DNA of 64,000 nucleotides from Roseibaca sp. Y0-43. GTDB lineage: Bacteria; Pseudomonadota; Alphaproteobacteria; Rhodobacterales; Rhodobacteraceae. Position numbers and translations under genes: made by a program. The DNA lies in the NCBI RefSeq assembly GCF_020667835.1, contig NZ_JAFMPR010000004.1, forward strand, positions 186,001 through 250,000, read 5' to 3'. Below are positions 34,043 to 43,098 of the stretch, one piece after another (the stretch's first letter is position 1; each line of letters opens with the position of its first letter). The notes under the pieces were generated by a model, which saw only the letters and a list, made by a program, of their open reading frames with translations, made no database searches and was not told the origin of the DNA.

Positions 34043-34831
34043 TTACAGATTGTCTACCTGCGGCAGGCCCATGATGTGATAGCCGCCATCGACATGCACG
34101 ATCTCGCCCGTCGTATGTGCGCCGTAATCGCTGGCCAGAAACACCGCCGCACCGCCCACGCTTTCCAGCGTGGCGTTGCTGCGCAGGGGGGCGTTTGCTT
34201 CGGTGTGGCGGTAGGTCTTGCGCGCGCCACCGATGGCGGCCCCTGCCAGCGTCTTCATCGGGCCGGGGCTGATCGCGTTCACGCGAATGCCCTCTGGCCC
34301 CAGATCATTCGCCAAGTAGCGCGTGGCACTTTCCAGCGCGGCCTTGGCCACGCCCATGACGTTGTAAAACGGCGTCACCTTGTTCGAGCCTTGGAAGGTC
34401 ACGGTCAGCAGGCAGCCGCCATTGGGCATGAGTTCGGCGGCGCGGCGGCCTGCGTCGATGAAGCTGAAGCAGCTGATGTCCAGAGAATGCGCGAAATTCG
34501 CGCGGCTGGTGTCACGGAAGCGGCCCGTCAGTTCCGCCTTGTCGGAAAAGGCAATGGCATGGACCAGGAAATCCATGCTGCCCCAACGGGTTTTGAGCGC
34601 GGCAAAAGCCGCGTCCATCGACGCGTCGTCACTGACATCGACATCCAGCAACAGGTCTGACCCGACGCTTGCGGCCAAGGGTTCCACGCGTTTGCCAAAC
34701 GCCTCGCCCTGGTAGCTGAAGGCCAGCTCTGCGCCCTCTGCCGCCAGCGCTTGCGCGATACCCCACGCGATGGAGCGCTCATTGGCGACCCCCATCACCA
34801 GCCCGCGTTTGCCTTGCATCAGCCCTGTCAT
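34043..34831 (-). CDS. fabI: Enoyl-[ACP] reductase (NADH)
   Basis: FabI reduces trans-2-enoyl-ACP in fatty acid elongation. The 262-residue SDR has VMGVANERSIAWGIAQALAA for cofactor binding, DFLVHAIAFSDKAEL, the catalytic FYNVMGVAKAALES with Tyr156 and Lys163, and ISPGPMKTLAGAAI. E. coli numbering holds exactly. At position 146, usually Tyr, this protein has Phe (TVTFQGSNK). It follows fabB by 11 bases in one operon. Confidence 0.94.
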   Translation of the reverse strand: MTGLMQGKRGLVMGVANERSIAWGIAQALAAEGAELAFSYQGEAFGKRVEPLAASVGSDLLLDVDVSDDASMDAAFAALKTRWGSMDFLVHAIAFSDKAELTGRFRDTSRANFAHSLDISCFSFIDAGRRAAELMPNGGCLLTVTFQGSNKVTPFYNVMGVAKAALESATRYLANDLGPEGIRVNAISPGPMKTLAGAAIGGARKTYRHTEANAPLRSNATLESVGGAAVFLASDYGAHTTGEIVHVDGGYHIMGLPQVDNL

Positions 34832-34842
34832 GGCGTGTCTCC

Positions 34843-36072
34843 TCAGTCGCGATAGGCGCTGAACACCAGCGTCGCATTGGTGCCGCCAAAGCCGAAGCTG
34901 TTGGACAGGACAGAGTCGAATTCGACATTCTCGACCAGCGAGGTGGCGATCTCTTCGGGGCGAATGGCCGGGTCCAGCTGCGTCACATTGGCAGAGGCGG
35001 CGATGAACTTGCCCTGCATCATCAGAAGCGAATAGATCGCCTCATGCACACCCGTCGCGCCAAGGCTATGGCCGGTCAGCGATTTGGTGGAGGAAATGGG
35101 CGGCACATTGCCTTCGCCCCAGATGCGGCGGATGGCTTCGACCTCTGTCACGTCGCCTGCCGGGGTCGAGGTGCCATGCGCGTTGATATAGCTGATAGCC
35201 CGGCCCTCTGGCAGCGTGCCAATTGCCAGCCGCATCGACCGCTCGCCACCTTCGCCCGAGGGTGCGACCATGTCCGCCCCGTCCGAGGTGGCGCCGTAGC
35301 CGGTGATCTCGGCATAGATCTTGGCACCGCGCGCTTTCGCGTGTTCCAGCTCTTCCAGCACCAACATGCCGCCGCCGCCTGCGATGACAAAGCCGTCGCG
35401 TGTGGCGTCGAACGCGCGCGCGGCGGTTTCTGGGGTGTCGTTATACTTGGACGACATGGCCCCCATCGCATCGAACAGGCAGGACAGGGTCCAGTCCAGT
35501 TCCTCGCCGCCGCCTGCAAAAACGATGTCCTGCTTGCCCATCTGGATCAGTTCGGCGGCGTTGCCGATGCAATGCGCCGAGGTCGAGCAGGCCGAGGTGA
35601 TCGAATAGTTCACGCCCTTGATCTTGAAGGGCGTGGCCAAGCAGGCCGAATTGGTCGAGGACATGCAGCGCGTTACCATGAACGGCCCCATGCGCTTGGG
35701 GCTGCCTTTCTCGACCACGATCTTGTGCGCCTGAAACAGGTTCGAGGTGGACGGCCCGCCCGACCCGGTCACAAGCCCGGTGCGCGGGTTGGAAATGTCG
35801 CTGTCGTCCAGCCCGGCATCGGCGATCGCCTGCTGCATGGAGAGGAAGTTATAAGCCGCACCCGGCCCCATGAAGCGCAGGTCGCGCTTGTCGATATGGT
35901 CTTCGAGCACGATGTTGGGCTGGCCCTTGACCTGGCTGCGAAAGCCATGCTCGGCGTATTCGGGGGCAAAGACAATGCCCGAGCGGCCCTTGCGCAGGCT
36001 GTCCGACACCTCTTCGGCGCTGTTTCCGATGGGTGAGATGACACCCAGACCTGTAACGACTACGCGACGCAT
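34843..36072 (-). CDS. fabB: 3-oxoacyl-[ACP] synthase I
   Basis: FabB condenses malonyl-ACP with acyl-ACP, including the unsaturated intermediate made by FabA. The 409-residue thiolase-fold protein has the active Cys in [14 protein letters not shown] and the two histidines in [13 protein letters not shown] and [16 protein letters not shown]. Length and N-terminus [16 protein letters not shown] are typical. It precedes fabI directly and is separated from fabA by the NsrR-like gene. Confidence 0.95.
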   Translation of the reverse strand: MRRVVVTGLGVISPIGNSAEEVSDSLRKGRSGIVFAPEYAEHGFRSQVKGQPNIVLEDHIDKRDLRFMGPGAAYNFLSMQQAIADAGLDDSDISNPRTGLVTGSGGPSTSNLFQAHKIVVEKGSPKRMGPFMVTRCMSSTNSACLATPFKIKGVNYSITSACSTSAHCIGNAAELIQMGKQDIVFAGGGEELDWTLSCLFDAMGAMSSKYNDTPETAARAFDATRDGFVIAGGGGMLVLEELEHAKARGAKIYAEITGYGATSDGADMVAPSGEGGERSMRLAIGTLPEGRAISYINAHGTSTPAGDVTEVEAIRRIWGEGNVPPISSTKSLTGHSLGATGVHEAIYSLLMMQGKFIAASANVTQLDPAIRPEEIATSLVENVEFDSVLSNSFGFGGTNATLVFSAYRD

Positions 36073-36163
36073 GACCGCCCCCCTTTTGCTTTTCTGCCGC
36101 CCGACTGTCTAGGGCAGGGCGGTCGTCAGGGCAAGCCGCAAGCGTGTGCCGTGGCCCTTGGGC

Positions 36164-36631
36164 TCAATGCAGGCTGGCGCAGCTTTCGGGGGTTTGCGGG
36201 GCCATGTCCAACAGCTCGCGCAAGCCGCAATTTCCGCGCACCAGGTCTTGCAGCGTTATCATGTCCAACTCGTGATAGAACGCATCCAGCGCACGCTTCA
36301 GGTAGTTGCGCAGCCGGCAGGCATGGACCAGCGGGCAGGTGTTGCCGTCGGGCGAGAAACATTCCGCGAAAGGTGTTCCGGCCTCGAAGACGCGAAACAC
36401 CTCGCCAATGGAAATATCGGTGCTGTTGCGCGCCAGTTTCAGGCCGCCGCCCCGCCCGCGCAACGTGTCGACATAGCCGTGCTCTTGCAGCGTATGCACC
36501 ACCTGCAACAGATGATGCACAGAGGCGTTGCACCGTTCGGCGATATCCGCGGTGCGCAGCTTCTCGCCGTCATTGATCCCGCAGGTCATGAGCACCCGCA
36601 GGGCCAGATTGGTTCGTGTTGTCAGGCGCAT
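36164..36631 (-). CDS. Rrf2-family Fe-S regulator, NsrR-like
   Basis: The 155-residue Rrf2-family winged-helix repressor starts MRLTTRTNLALRVLM, a typical NsrR N-terminus (IscR usually begins with YAV). Three cysteines at 91, 99 and 105 (C-x7-C-x5-C) are placed to bind an Fe-S cluster. NsrR senses nitric oxide. An FNR-type box lies 51 bases upstream, so oxygen-responsive expression is likely. The gene sits between fabA and fabB on the same strand. Its targets are not evident here; no nitrite or NO reductase gene is in the window. Confidence 0.85.
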   Translation of the reverse strand: MRLTTRTNLALRVLMTCGINDGEKLRTADIAERCNASVHHLLQVVHTLQEHGYVDTLRGRGGGLKLARNSTDISIGEVFRVFEAGTPFAECFSPDGNTCPLVHACRLRNYLKRALDAFYHELDMITLQDLVRGNCGLRELLDMAPQTPESCASLH

Positions 36632-36681
36632 CGTTTCCAGCTTCCTTTTGGGCTTGTCTAGCGAGGTTGGCGGGAAAAATC

Positions 36682-36695
36682 CTGATCTGAATCAA
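36682..36695. promoter_or_regulatory. FNR-type box upstream of the NsrR-like gene
   Basis: CTGAT-CTGA-ATCAA matches the FNR/FnrL consensus TTGAT-N4-ATCAA except for the first base. Read on the minus strand, a TAGACA hexamer lies where a -10 element would fall for a site centred near -41.5. Confidence 0.6.
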
Positions 36696-36745
36696 GTTAG
36701 CGCAAAAACAAGCACGCGGCGTGCAAGAAAAATAAAGGCCTGTGT

Positions 36746-37255
36746 CTATTCCGCCGACAGCGCGACTTTCATGTCCTTCACCTGGTAGATCACTTCGCCA
36801 TCGGCCTCGACGATGCCGTCGGCCACACCCATGGTCAGGCGGCGGGTCTGGATCGCCTTGGTGAAATCGACCTTGTAGGTCAGCATTTTACGGTCGGGGC
36901 GGACCATGCCGGTCAGCTTGACCTCTCCGACGCCAAGCGCATAGCCGCGCCCGGTCCAGCCGCGCCAGCCAAGGTTGAAGCCGGTCAGCTGCCACAACCC
37001 GTCCAGCCCAAGGCAGCCGGGCATGATGGGGTTGCCGGGGAAGTGGCATTCGAAAAACCACAAATCGGGAGTGATGTCGAATTCCGCCACGACGTGGCCC
37101 TTGCCGTGCAAACCGCCATCGCCGGAAATATCGGTGATGCGGTCCATCATCAGCATGGGCGGGGCGGGCAGTTGGGCATTGCCGGGGCCGAACAATTCGC
37201 CGCGGGCGCAGGCCAGCAGGCCTTCCTTGTCGAAGGATGTCGGGAATTGGGACAT
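36746..37255 (-). CDS. fabA: 3-hydroxydecanoyl-[ACP] dehydratase/isomerase
   Basis: FabA dehydrates 3-hydroxydecanoyl-ACP and isomerises the product to the cis-3 form, the branch point to unsaturated fatty acids. The 169-residue hot-dog protein has [35 protein letters not shown] with the active His, [11 protein letters not shown], and [11 protein letters not shown]. It is divergent from irr across 138 bases. Confidence 0.96.
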   Translation of the reverse strand: MSQFPTSFDKEGLLACARGELFGPGNAQLPAPPMLMMDRITDISGDGGLHGKGHVVAEFDITPDLWFFECHFPGNPIMPGCLGLDGLWQLTGFNLGWRGWTGRGYALGVGEVKLTGMVRPDRKMLTYKVDFTKAIQTRRLTMGVADGIVEADGEVIYQVKDMKVALSAE

Positions 37256-37393
37256 GGGAACCTCTTCTTGTTGCGGCCAGACGCGGGCCGGATGGGTCTA
37301 TCACCCTCGTCCAAGCCACTGCAAGAGTGCCTGCGCCAAGCTGCGACCTGTTTTCATTTGAAATCTGCCGCAAGCGCGCGTATCTATACTGCC

Positions 37394-37831
37394 ATGGATA
37401 CGAGCTTTGCAGATATAACCGACCGCTCCATGGAAATGGGCGCAAACTGGCTGTCGCGCGCGCAGGTGCGCCCGACGCGGCAACGCCTGTCGCTGGCAAG
37501 CCTGCTGGTGGGCGATGGCTGCGACCGTCATGTGACCGCCGAAGGCTTGTTCATGGCGGCCAAGGAAAAGGGCGAAAGCGTTTCGCTGGCAACGGTTTAC
37601 AACACTCTGCGCGCCTTCTGCGACGCGGGCCTGATGACCGAGATCACGGTCGATGGCCAGAAATCCTATTTCGATACCTGCACCGACGATCACCCCCATT
37701 TCTTCTGGGAGGATTCGCAGGAACTCAGCGATGCCCCCTCGGCAGAACTGGAGATTGCGCGCCTGCCAAAGGCACCGGAAGGTGCGGAAATCTCGCGCGT
37801 GGATGTCATTATCCGGGTGCGCCGCAGCTAA
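37394..37831 (+). CDS. irr: Iron response regulator Irr (Fur family)
   Basis: Irr is the haem-responsive Fur-family regulator of alphaproteobacteria. The 145-residue product has the winged helix RAQVRPTRQRLSLASLLV, HVTAEGLFMAAKE, SLATVYNTLRAFCDAGLM and the His-rich DDHPHFFWED segment, the region linked to haem or metal sensing. The start ATG 37394 gives the normal length. Placement next to divergent fabA is common in Rhodobacteraceae. Confidence 0.9.
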   Translation: MDTSFADITDRSMEMGANWLSRAQVRPTRQRLSLASLLVGDGCDRHVTAEGLFMAAKEKGESVSLATVYNTLRAFCDAGLMTEITVDGQKSYFDTCTDDHPHFFWEDSQELSDAPSAELEIARLPKAPEGAEISRVDVIIRVRRS

Positions 37832-37857
37832 GCCACGCGTCCTGCGCGAAGGACAGC

Positions 37858-39324
37858 TTACAGCGTAATCAGACGCATTGCCTGAAACAGGAACGCCGAC
37901 AGGATCGCGGCGGATGGCACGGTCACGACCCAAGCCGCGAGGATGGTGGTGAAATGCCCCCGGCGCACAACCTTCTTGCGCGTGCGCAGTTCCGGCGGAG
38001 AGGTCGTATCCAATCGGTTCTTCTTCAAAATCCGCTCGTGATACCATTCCCGAAAGAACCCGACCCCGAAGATCGCACCGATCGCGATATGGGTTGAACT
38101 GACGGGCAACCCCAGCCATGATGCGAAGATGACCGTGATCGCCGCCGCCAGCGAGACGCAATAGGCGCGCATCGCGTTCAGGCGGGTGATCTCGCTGCCG
38201 ACGATGTTGATAAGCTTTGGCCCGAACAGCAGCAGGCCCATTGACAGGCCAACGGCCCCGATCAGCATCACCCAGAACGGAATGCCGACGCTGTCGGACG
38301 ATCCGCCGATCTGCACCGCGTGCACGATCGCGGCGACTGGCCCGATGGCATTGGCCACGTCATTGGCCCCATGCGCGAAGGACAACAGCGCCGCCGAGAA
38401 GATCAACGGAATGTTGAACAGGATCTTCAAGGATTTCTTGCGGTTCTCCATGCCCTCGCTCTGGCGGCGGATGACCGGGCGCATCAGCACCGTCATCACC
38501 ACACCGATGACCAGACCCGCCAGAAGCGCCGTGTCGAAGCCGACCTTGTAGATCTTGCTGAACCCTTTCAGCGCCAGATAGGTCGTGAAGCAGCCCGCCA
38601 TGATCCCGATCAGGATAGGCACCCAGAAGCGCGCGGCTTCGATCATGTTGGGGCGATAGATGATCCGTGACTTGATGACGGCCAGAAACGCCGCCGCGAA
38701 CAGACCGCCCAGCAGCGGCGAGATGACCCAGCTGGCCGCGATCTTGCCCATGGTCGCCCAATTGACCGCGCTGAAGCCTGCCGCCGCCACGCCCGCGCCC
38801 ATCACACCGCCCACGATGGAATGCGTGGTAGAGACCGGCGCGCCGATCCATGTGGCCAGGTTGACCCAAAGCGCCCCGGCCAGAAGGGCGGCCAGCATGG
38901 CCCAGATAAAGGTCTGGGTTTCCGCCACCGCCGATGGCGCGATAATCCCCCGAGAGACGGTTCCCACCACATCGCCGCCCGCGATCAGCGCGCCCGCCGT
39001 TTCGCAGATGGCCGCGATGATAAGCGCCGTGCCGATGGTCAAGGCCCGCGCACCGACCGCCGGCCCCATGTTGTTGGCCACGTCATTCGCGCCGATATTC
39101 AGCGCCATATAGGCACCGATGATCGCGGCGGCGACAACGATCAGCCCCAGCGGGTCGAAACCGATCAGCGCGGCGGCGATGATGCCGGTCATCGCCATGA
39201 AGGCCAGCGCCACACCAGAGGCAACAAGCGGCCGCGCGGTATAGGCCATGGCCTGCTCGAGCGCGGAAATCCGGTCCAGATCCTTGTTCAGGGTCTTCCA
39301 CGATTTTTCGAATTGTTCCGACAC
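37858..39324 (-). CDS. Pit-family inorganic phosphate transporter
   Basis: The 488-residue membrane protein has about 11-12 helices and the duplicated PiT signature: LNIGANDVANNMGPAVGARA near the N-terminus and SFAHGANDVANAIGPVAAIV in the second half, plus APVSTTHSIVGGVMGAG and LPVSSTHIAIGAIFGVG. These Asn/Asp residues form the phosphate/cation path. Related CysP proteins carry sulfate, so phosphate is the likely but not proven substrate. The start is GTG 39324 with AGGGG upstream. It converges on irr. Confidence 0.87.
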   Translation of the reverse strand: MSEQFEKSWKTLNKDLDRISALEQAMAYTARPLVASGVALAFMAMTGIIAAALIGFDPLGLIVVAAAIIGAYMALNIGANDVANNMGPAVGARALTIGTALIIAAICETAGALIAGGDVVGTVSRGIIAPSAVAETQTFIWAMLAALLAGALWVNLATWIGAPVSTTHSIVGGVMGAGVAAAGFSAVNWATMGKIAASWVISPLLGGLFAAAFLAVIKSRIIYRPNMIEAARFWVPILIGIMAGCFTTYLALKGFSKIYKVGFDTALLAGLVIGVVMTVLMRPVIRRQSEGMENRKKSLKILFNIPLIFSAALLSFAHGANDVANAIGPVAAIVHAVQIGGSSDSVGIPFWVMLIGAVGLSMGLLLFGPKLINIVGSEITRLNAMRAYCVSLAAAITVIFASWLGLPVSSTHIAIGAIFGVGFFREWYHERILKKNRLDTTSPPELRTRKKVVRRGHFTTILAAWVVTVPSAAILSAFLFQAMRLITL

Positions 39325-39418
39325 GCCGCGGACCCCTGTGTAACGGATTTGTGACGGCGCGGGGATAGCACCGCTTCCACGCGGCGGCAACACTCAAGGC
39401 GCGGGGGCGGTGCGGGTG

Positions 39419-39874
39419 TTACATGTCCTGAAAAAGCCGTGCGAGGCCGGGGGTCTTCACCATGCGCGCGGCTTCCGCCGGGCTGACCCAGCGGCGCGTG
39501 CGCTTCGCCGCTTCTGGGTAGGTGTCATGTGTCTCTGTCACGTCCAGCCGAAACACCTGCGCGCGGCATTGCACCGGCAGGCCGCTATTCTTGATCTTGG
39601 TGTAGTTGAACGACCCGAACGGCTCGCTGCAAATCTGCCCGCGCACGCCGGCCTCTTCCCAGGCTTCCTGTGCGGCGGCTTCGGCCAGCGTCAGCCCTTT
39701 CATGGGCCAGCCTTTCGGGATCATCCACAGTTTGCGTGTCAGGGTCTGGATCAGCAGCACTTCGGGACCAGCCGCGCCGGGGCGCAGGCACATGGCCGCG
39801 ACCTGAATGAAAGACGGCCGCATGAATTCCAATGCGGCGGAAACAAGTTCCCTTGGTCGGCTGGGCGAATTCAT
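39419..39874 (-). CDS. NUDIX hydrolase
   Basis: The 151-residue protein has one NUDIX domain. The box runs from GWPMKGLTLAEAAAQE to AWEEAGVRG, with the REUXEE-type glutamates replaced only at the Arg position (Q-E-A-W-E-E). LWMIPKGWP just before it is typical of diadenosine polyphosphate/diphosphoinositol-type hydrolases. The start ATG 39874 has AGGAATAGAG upstream. Substrate unknown. Confidence 0.85.
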   Translation of the reverse strand: MNSPSRPRELVSAALEFMRPSFIQVAAMCLRPGAAGPEVLLIQTLTRKLWMIPKGWPMKGLTLAEAAAQEAWEEAGVRGQICSEPFGSFNYTKIKNSGLPVQCRAQVFRLDVTETHDTYPEAAKRTRRWVSPAEAARMVKTPGLARLFQDM

Positions 39875-39959
39875 CTGCTCTATTCCTTGTTGTCGGATGC
39901 GCCTGCCATGAATTTGTATCAGTTTTATGACGCGCCGGGCTGTTTCGTGACGCTTGCGG

Positions 39960-40376
39960 CTAGTCCGTCGGCGGTGTGGCGCGCCCGGCCTTGATATTGG
40001 CCCGATGCGCCTTTGCTTCAAGTCGGCGGCGCTTGCTGGCCAAGGTGGGCCGGGTGGCGATGCGCGGCTTGGGGCGCTGGGTGGCCTGACGGATCAGCTC
40101 TGCCATGCGGGTGCGCGCGATCTCTCGGTTGCGGGCTTGGCTGCGCGTGTCTTCCACCCGCAGCACGACCGCGCCGTCCTGTGTCCAGCGCCGCCCCGCC
40201 AAGCGTCTCAGTCGGTTTTTCACCGGCTCGGGCAAGTTCGGGCTGCGCGCGGCTTCAAAGCGCAATTCCACCGCAGAGGACACCTTGTTCACATTCTGCC
40301 CGCCCGGCCCTTGCGAGCGCGTGAAGCTTTCGGTGAATTCCCAGTCTTGCAGCGTGATTTCAGCGTTGATCTGCAT
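39960..40376 (-). CDS. arfB: Alternative ribosome-rescue factor ArfB
   Basis: ArfB (YaeJ) hydrolyses peptidyl-tRNA on stalled ribosomes. The 138-residue product has the catalytic GGQ (25-27 in SQGPGGQNVNKVSSAVELRF), a release-factor domain 3 fold, and a basic C-terminal tail (TLASKRRRLEAKAHRANIKA) that enters the mRNA channel. Of two adjacent ATGs, 40376 has better spacing from GAGG. It is preceded on its strand by a terminator-like hairpin. Confidence 0.92.
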   Translation of the reverse strand: MQINAEITLQDWEFTESFTRSQGPGGQNVNKVSSAVELRFEAARSPNLPEPVKNRLRRLAGRRWTQDGAVVLRVEDTRSQARNREIARTRMAELIRQATQRPKPRIATRPTLASKRRRLEAKAHRANIKAGRATPPTD

Positions 40377-40395
40377 CATTCCTCTGGCGGGCAAT

Positions 40396-40425
40396 CGAAA
40401 GGGCCGCCCAATTTTTGGACGGCCC
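40396..40425 (-). terminator. Terminator-like hairpin between small reading frame and arfB
   Basis: GGGCCGCCCAA (40401-40411) pairs with TTGGACGGCCC (40415-40425), with one wobble pair. On the minus strand it is followed by TTTCG. It would end a short transcript running from about 40600. Confidence 0.6.
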
Positions 40426-40498
40426 TAAACGAGCTTCAGGAGATGGAGCCGAATTAGAGCACGGCCCAATCAAAAGGGGTTCCCCATCGGGGCTGCCG

Positions 40499-40555
40499 TC
40501 AGGTTTTGCCCCCTCTGACTGTCTTCGCACCTCTCTCCAACATCACTCTAGACAC
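40499..40555 (-). CDS. Possible 18-residue small protein with strong ribosome-binding site
   Basis: A GTG at 40553-40555 (minus strand) follows AAAGGAGGTG at an ideal distance; this is almost a full complement of the 16S 3' end. The frame encodes VSRVMLERGAKTVRGGKT and stops at 40499. GTG and ATG codons at positions 4 and 5 are alternative starts. A terminator-like hairpin follows about 75 bases later. I do not recognise the peptide. It may be a small protein, a leader peptide, or part of a small RNA. Confidence 0.4.
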   Translation of the reverse strand: MSRVMLERGAKTVRGGKT

Positions 40556-40626
40556 TGGACCACCTCCTTTCTTTGCGTTGCTGTTAATAAGGATGGTGGC
40601 ACATATTTTGTGTTTGTCAAAAGAAA

Positions 40627-41262
40627 TTATGCGACAGGTTGCGTCATTCGCGCGACGATCAGGCGGAACGGCACCAGTGCCAGCAGCGCGAGCGACAGCT
40701 TTACGCCCCAATCCGCGACCGCCAGCGACACCCAGAGCGGCATTTCCGGCCCAAAACCCAGCAAAGGCAGGATTTCACCGGCCCAAGACACGTCATTGGC
40801 GGGTTCAAGGAAAGAAAACGCCGCCGAAAACGCGATGCTGAAAAATAAGGCAGTATCGAGCGTTGAGCCGACAAGCGTCGAGGCCAGGGGCGCGCGCCAC
40901 CACGCGCCGCCATGCCTGTCTTCGCGCAGGCGGTCGAAAATGGCCACGTCGATCAGTTGCGCGGTCAGGAACGCGATCCCCGACCCCAGCGCGATCCGCA
41001 GCGTCACCAGCGGGCCGAATTCGCCCATGATCTGTGTGCCGATCAGCGAACAGACAACGCCCACGCCAAAGCCCACCCAGACCACGCGGCGGGCGGCGGC
41101 GGGGCCATAGACGCGGTTCATCACGTCATTGACAAGGAATGCCAGCGGATAAGTGAAGGCCCCCCATGTCAGCCAGTTGCCGAACAGGAATTGGACAAGG
41201 ATATTCGAGGCGACGACAGTGGCCGCCATGGCCAGAATGCCGGGCAGATAGGTGCGGGTCAT
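40627..41262 (-). CDS. Queuosine precursor transporter (YhhQ family)
   Basis: The 211-residue membrane protein of the YhhQ/VUT family imports queuosine precursors (preQ0/preQ1). It has about six helices, TWGAFTYPLAFLVNDVMNRV as the family core motif, then YGPAAARRVVWVGFG and PLASTLVGSTLDTALFFSIA. ATG 41262 gives the usual length. No preQ1 riboswitch was recognised in the 100 bases upstream. Confidence 0.86.
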   Translation of the reverse strand: MTRTYLPGILAMAATVVASNILVQFLFGNWLTWGAFTYPLAFLVNDVMNRVYGPAAARRVVWVGFGVGVVCSLIGTQIMGEFGPLVTLRIALGSGIAFLTAQLIDVAIFDRLREDRHGGAWWRAPLASTLVGSTLDTALFFSIAFSAAFSFLEPANDVSWAGEILPLLGFGPEMPLWVSLAVADWGVKLSLALLALVPFRLIVARMTQPVA

Positions 41263-41299
41263 GGATATGGTCCGTTTTGGCAAGGTTGCGGAGACTTGT

Positions 41300-41338
41300 G
41301 TCCTGAAACAGGACAGGGCGCGCATAGTGCGCGCCCTG
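41300..41338 (-). terminator. Double hairpin downstream of mscL
   Basis: GTCCTG-AAA-CAGGAC (41300-41314) adjoins a perfect 11-base stem, CAGGGCGCGCA with TGCGCGCCCTG (41314-41338). It lies 28 bases after the mscL stop on the minus strand. There is no U-tract, so it may terminate weakly or stabilise the 3' end. Confidence 0.5.
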
Positions 41339-41365
41339 ACGAAATGCAAGCGATGTGCCGGCGTC

Positions 41366-41749
41366 CTAGCGCGCTTTCAGTGTGTCACGGATTTCGGCCA
41401 GCAGCTCTTCGGTGGTTGGACCCTTGGGCGCTTCTTCGACCGGGGCTTCTTCCTTCTTGGCCATGCTGGCCACGCGGTTCACGCCTTTGACCAGCAAGAA
41501 CACCACCCAGGCGATAATCACGAACTTGATGACCGCGTTGATGAAATTGCCGACCATGAATTGCGCATCACCCAGGCCGAAGCTGATGCCGCTGAAATCC
41601 ACCCCGCCGATGACCAACCCGATCAGGGGATTGACCAGATCATCGACCAGCGAGGTGACGATGGCGGTAAAGGCCGCGCCGATGATGATGCCGACGGCCA
41701 TGTCCATGACATTACCGCGCATGATGAAGGCCTTGAACTCGTTAATCAT
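41366..41749 (-). CDS. mscL: Large-conductance mechanosensitive channel
   Basis: MscL is the osmotic emergency valve of the inner membrane. The 127-residue protein starts [20 protein letters not shown] with the pore helix [20 protein letters not shown], has a second helix [16 protein letters not shown], and a C-terminal cytoplasmic helix ([15 protein letters not shown]). GGGAG precedes ATG 41749. Confidence 0.95.
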   Translation of the reverse strand: MINEFKAFIMRGNVMDMAVGIIIGAAFTAIVTSLVDDLVNPLIGLVIGGVDFSGISFGLGDAQFMVGNFINAVIKFVIIAWVVFLLVKGVNRVASMAKKEEAPVEEAPKGPTTEELLAEIRDTLKAR

Positions 41750-41819
41750 GGGATGCTCCCGGTTTGTGATAGCGATACCAAGATTAAGCGCGGCGCGGCT
41801 CGGTCTGTAAAGCCGGTTT

Positions 41820-42269
41820 TTAGCGGGGGAGGGTGCCGTCGATGACATAGCGCAGGATCTGGGCGACCTGCTCTGGGGTTTCCACCACGGCCAACGCGGC
41901 GGCATCGACCTCTTTCAGGGCGTGCTGATGATCGGCGCCATGCATCACGATCAGCGATTTGCCCAAGGCCGCCGCATAGCCCGCGTCAAAAGCCGCGTTC
42001 CACTGCTTGTATTTCTCGCCAAAGCGCACGACGACGATGTCGGCTTCCTCGATCGCCTTGCGGGTGCGGATTGCGTTCAGTTTCGCGCCCTTGTGGTCAT
42101 GCCAGAACTTGTTGTCCTCTGCCCCCAGAATGGCCACGCCGCAATCGTCCGACGCCGCGTGATCCGTCACCGGCGCGCTGAAGCTGACTGGCAACCCGTC
42201 AGAGGCTGACACCAGCGCCTCGCGCCAGTCGGTGTGGATTTCGCCCGCAAGGTAAACGCTGTAATGCAT
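41820..42269 (-). CDS. YtoQ family protein
   Basis: The 149-residue protein matches the YtoQ family: [59 protein letters not shown]. The fold resembles nucleoside 2-deoxyribosyltransferases. The biochemical function is not established. It is divergent from the methyltransferase gene. Confidence 0.82.
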   Translation of the reverse strand: MHYSVYLAGEIHTDWREALVSASDGLPVSFSAPVTDHAASDDCGVAILGAEDNKFWHDHKGAKLNAIRTRKAIEEADIVVVRFGEKYKQWNAAFDAGYAAALGKSLIVMHGADHQHALKEVDAAALAVVETPEQVAQILRYVIDGTLPR

Positions 42270-42416
42270 GTCGTGATCCTTTCTTTTGCTGCGCCGTCAT
42301 CTAGCACGATGCACGCAAAGCCAAAACCCGCGCGCGGCGCTCTATGTCATGTTGCGATGGGGGGCGTTCTGTGGCAAGCACGGGGCAAGCCGAAACTGAA
42401 CCGGAGAGTTCACGTC

Positions 42417-43070
42417 ATGCCCGATTTCGCCGCCCGCCGCACGATGATGGTCGACACGCAAGTGCGCCCTTCGGATGTCACCAAATTCCCGATCATCGAC
42501 GCGATGCTGGCAATCCCGCGCGAACGCTTCACACCCGACCGCCTGGTCGAGGCCGCCTATATGGGCAACAATATCGAGCTGGGCGCAAACCGCGTCCTGC
42601 TGGAGCCGCGCACACTGGCCAAGATGCTGGACGGGTTGAACGTCTCTGACACCGACCTTGTTTTGGACGTGGCCTGCGGCACCGGGTATTCGTCGGCGGT
42701 CCTGTCGCGGATCGCGCAGGGCGTGATCGCGGTGGAAGAAGATGACACGCTGGCAGATGACGCAGAAGCGGCGCTTGCCGCCATCGGCTGTGACGCCGTG
42801 GTTCTGCATCGCGGCCCGCTGACCCAAGGGGCGACGGAATACGCGCCCTATGACGTTGTCATCGTGCAAGGCGCGGCAGAGGAGTTTCCCGACGCGCTGG
42901 CGGCACAGCTTGCCGACGGGGGCCGCGTGGCCTGCGTCTTCATGGAGGGGGCGCTGGGCGTGGTGCGTATTGGGGTGAAGCGCGGCGACCGCGTGGCGTG
43001 GCGCGATGCGTTCAACGCAAGCGCACCGGTGCTGCCCGGCTTTGAAAAGGCACGGGCGTTCAGCCTGTAA
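42417..43070 (+). CDS. Protein-L-isoaspartate O-methyltransferase-like protein
   Basis: The 217-residue SAM-dependent methyltransferase has VLDVACGTGYSSAVLSRIA as the SAM-binding motif, preceded by the PCMT-type RERFTPDRLVEAAYMGNNIE and LLEPRTLAKMLDGL. The canonical PCMT substrate motif is not fully kept, so it may be a rhodobacterial paralogue with a different substrate. The start ATG 42417 follows GGAGAG. It is followed after 28 bases by tolC. Confidence 0.82.
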   Translation: MPDFAARRTMMVDTQVRPSDVTKFPIIDAMLAIPRERFTPDRLVEAAYMGNNIELGANRVLLEPRTLAKMLDGLNVSDTDLVLDVACGTGYSSAVLSRIAQGVIAVEEDDTLADDAEAALAAIGCDAVVLHRGPLTQGATEYAPYDVVIVQGAAEEFPDALAAQLADGGRVACVFMEGALGVVRIGVKRGDRVAWRDAFNASAPVLPGFEKARAFSL

Positions 43071-43098
43071 ACGACTTGGACCAAGGAAGGTCGCACAT

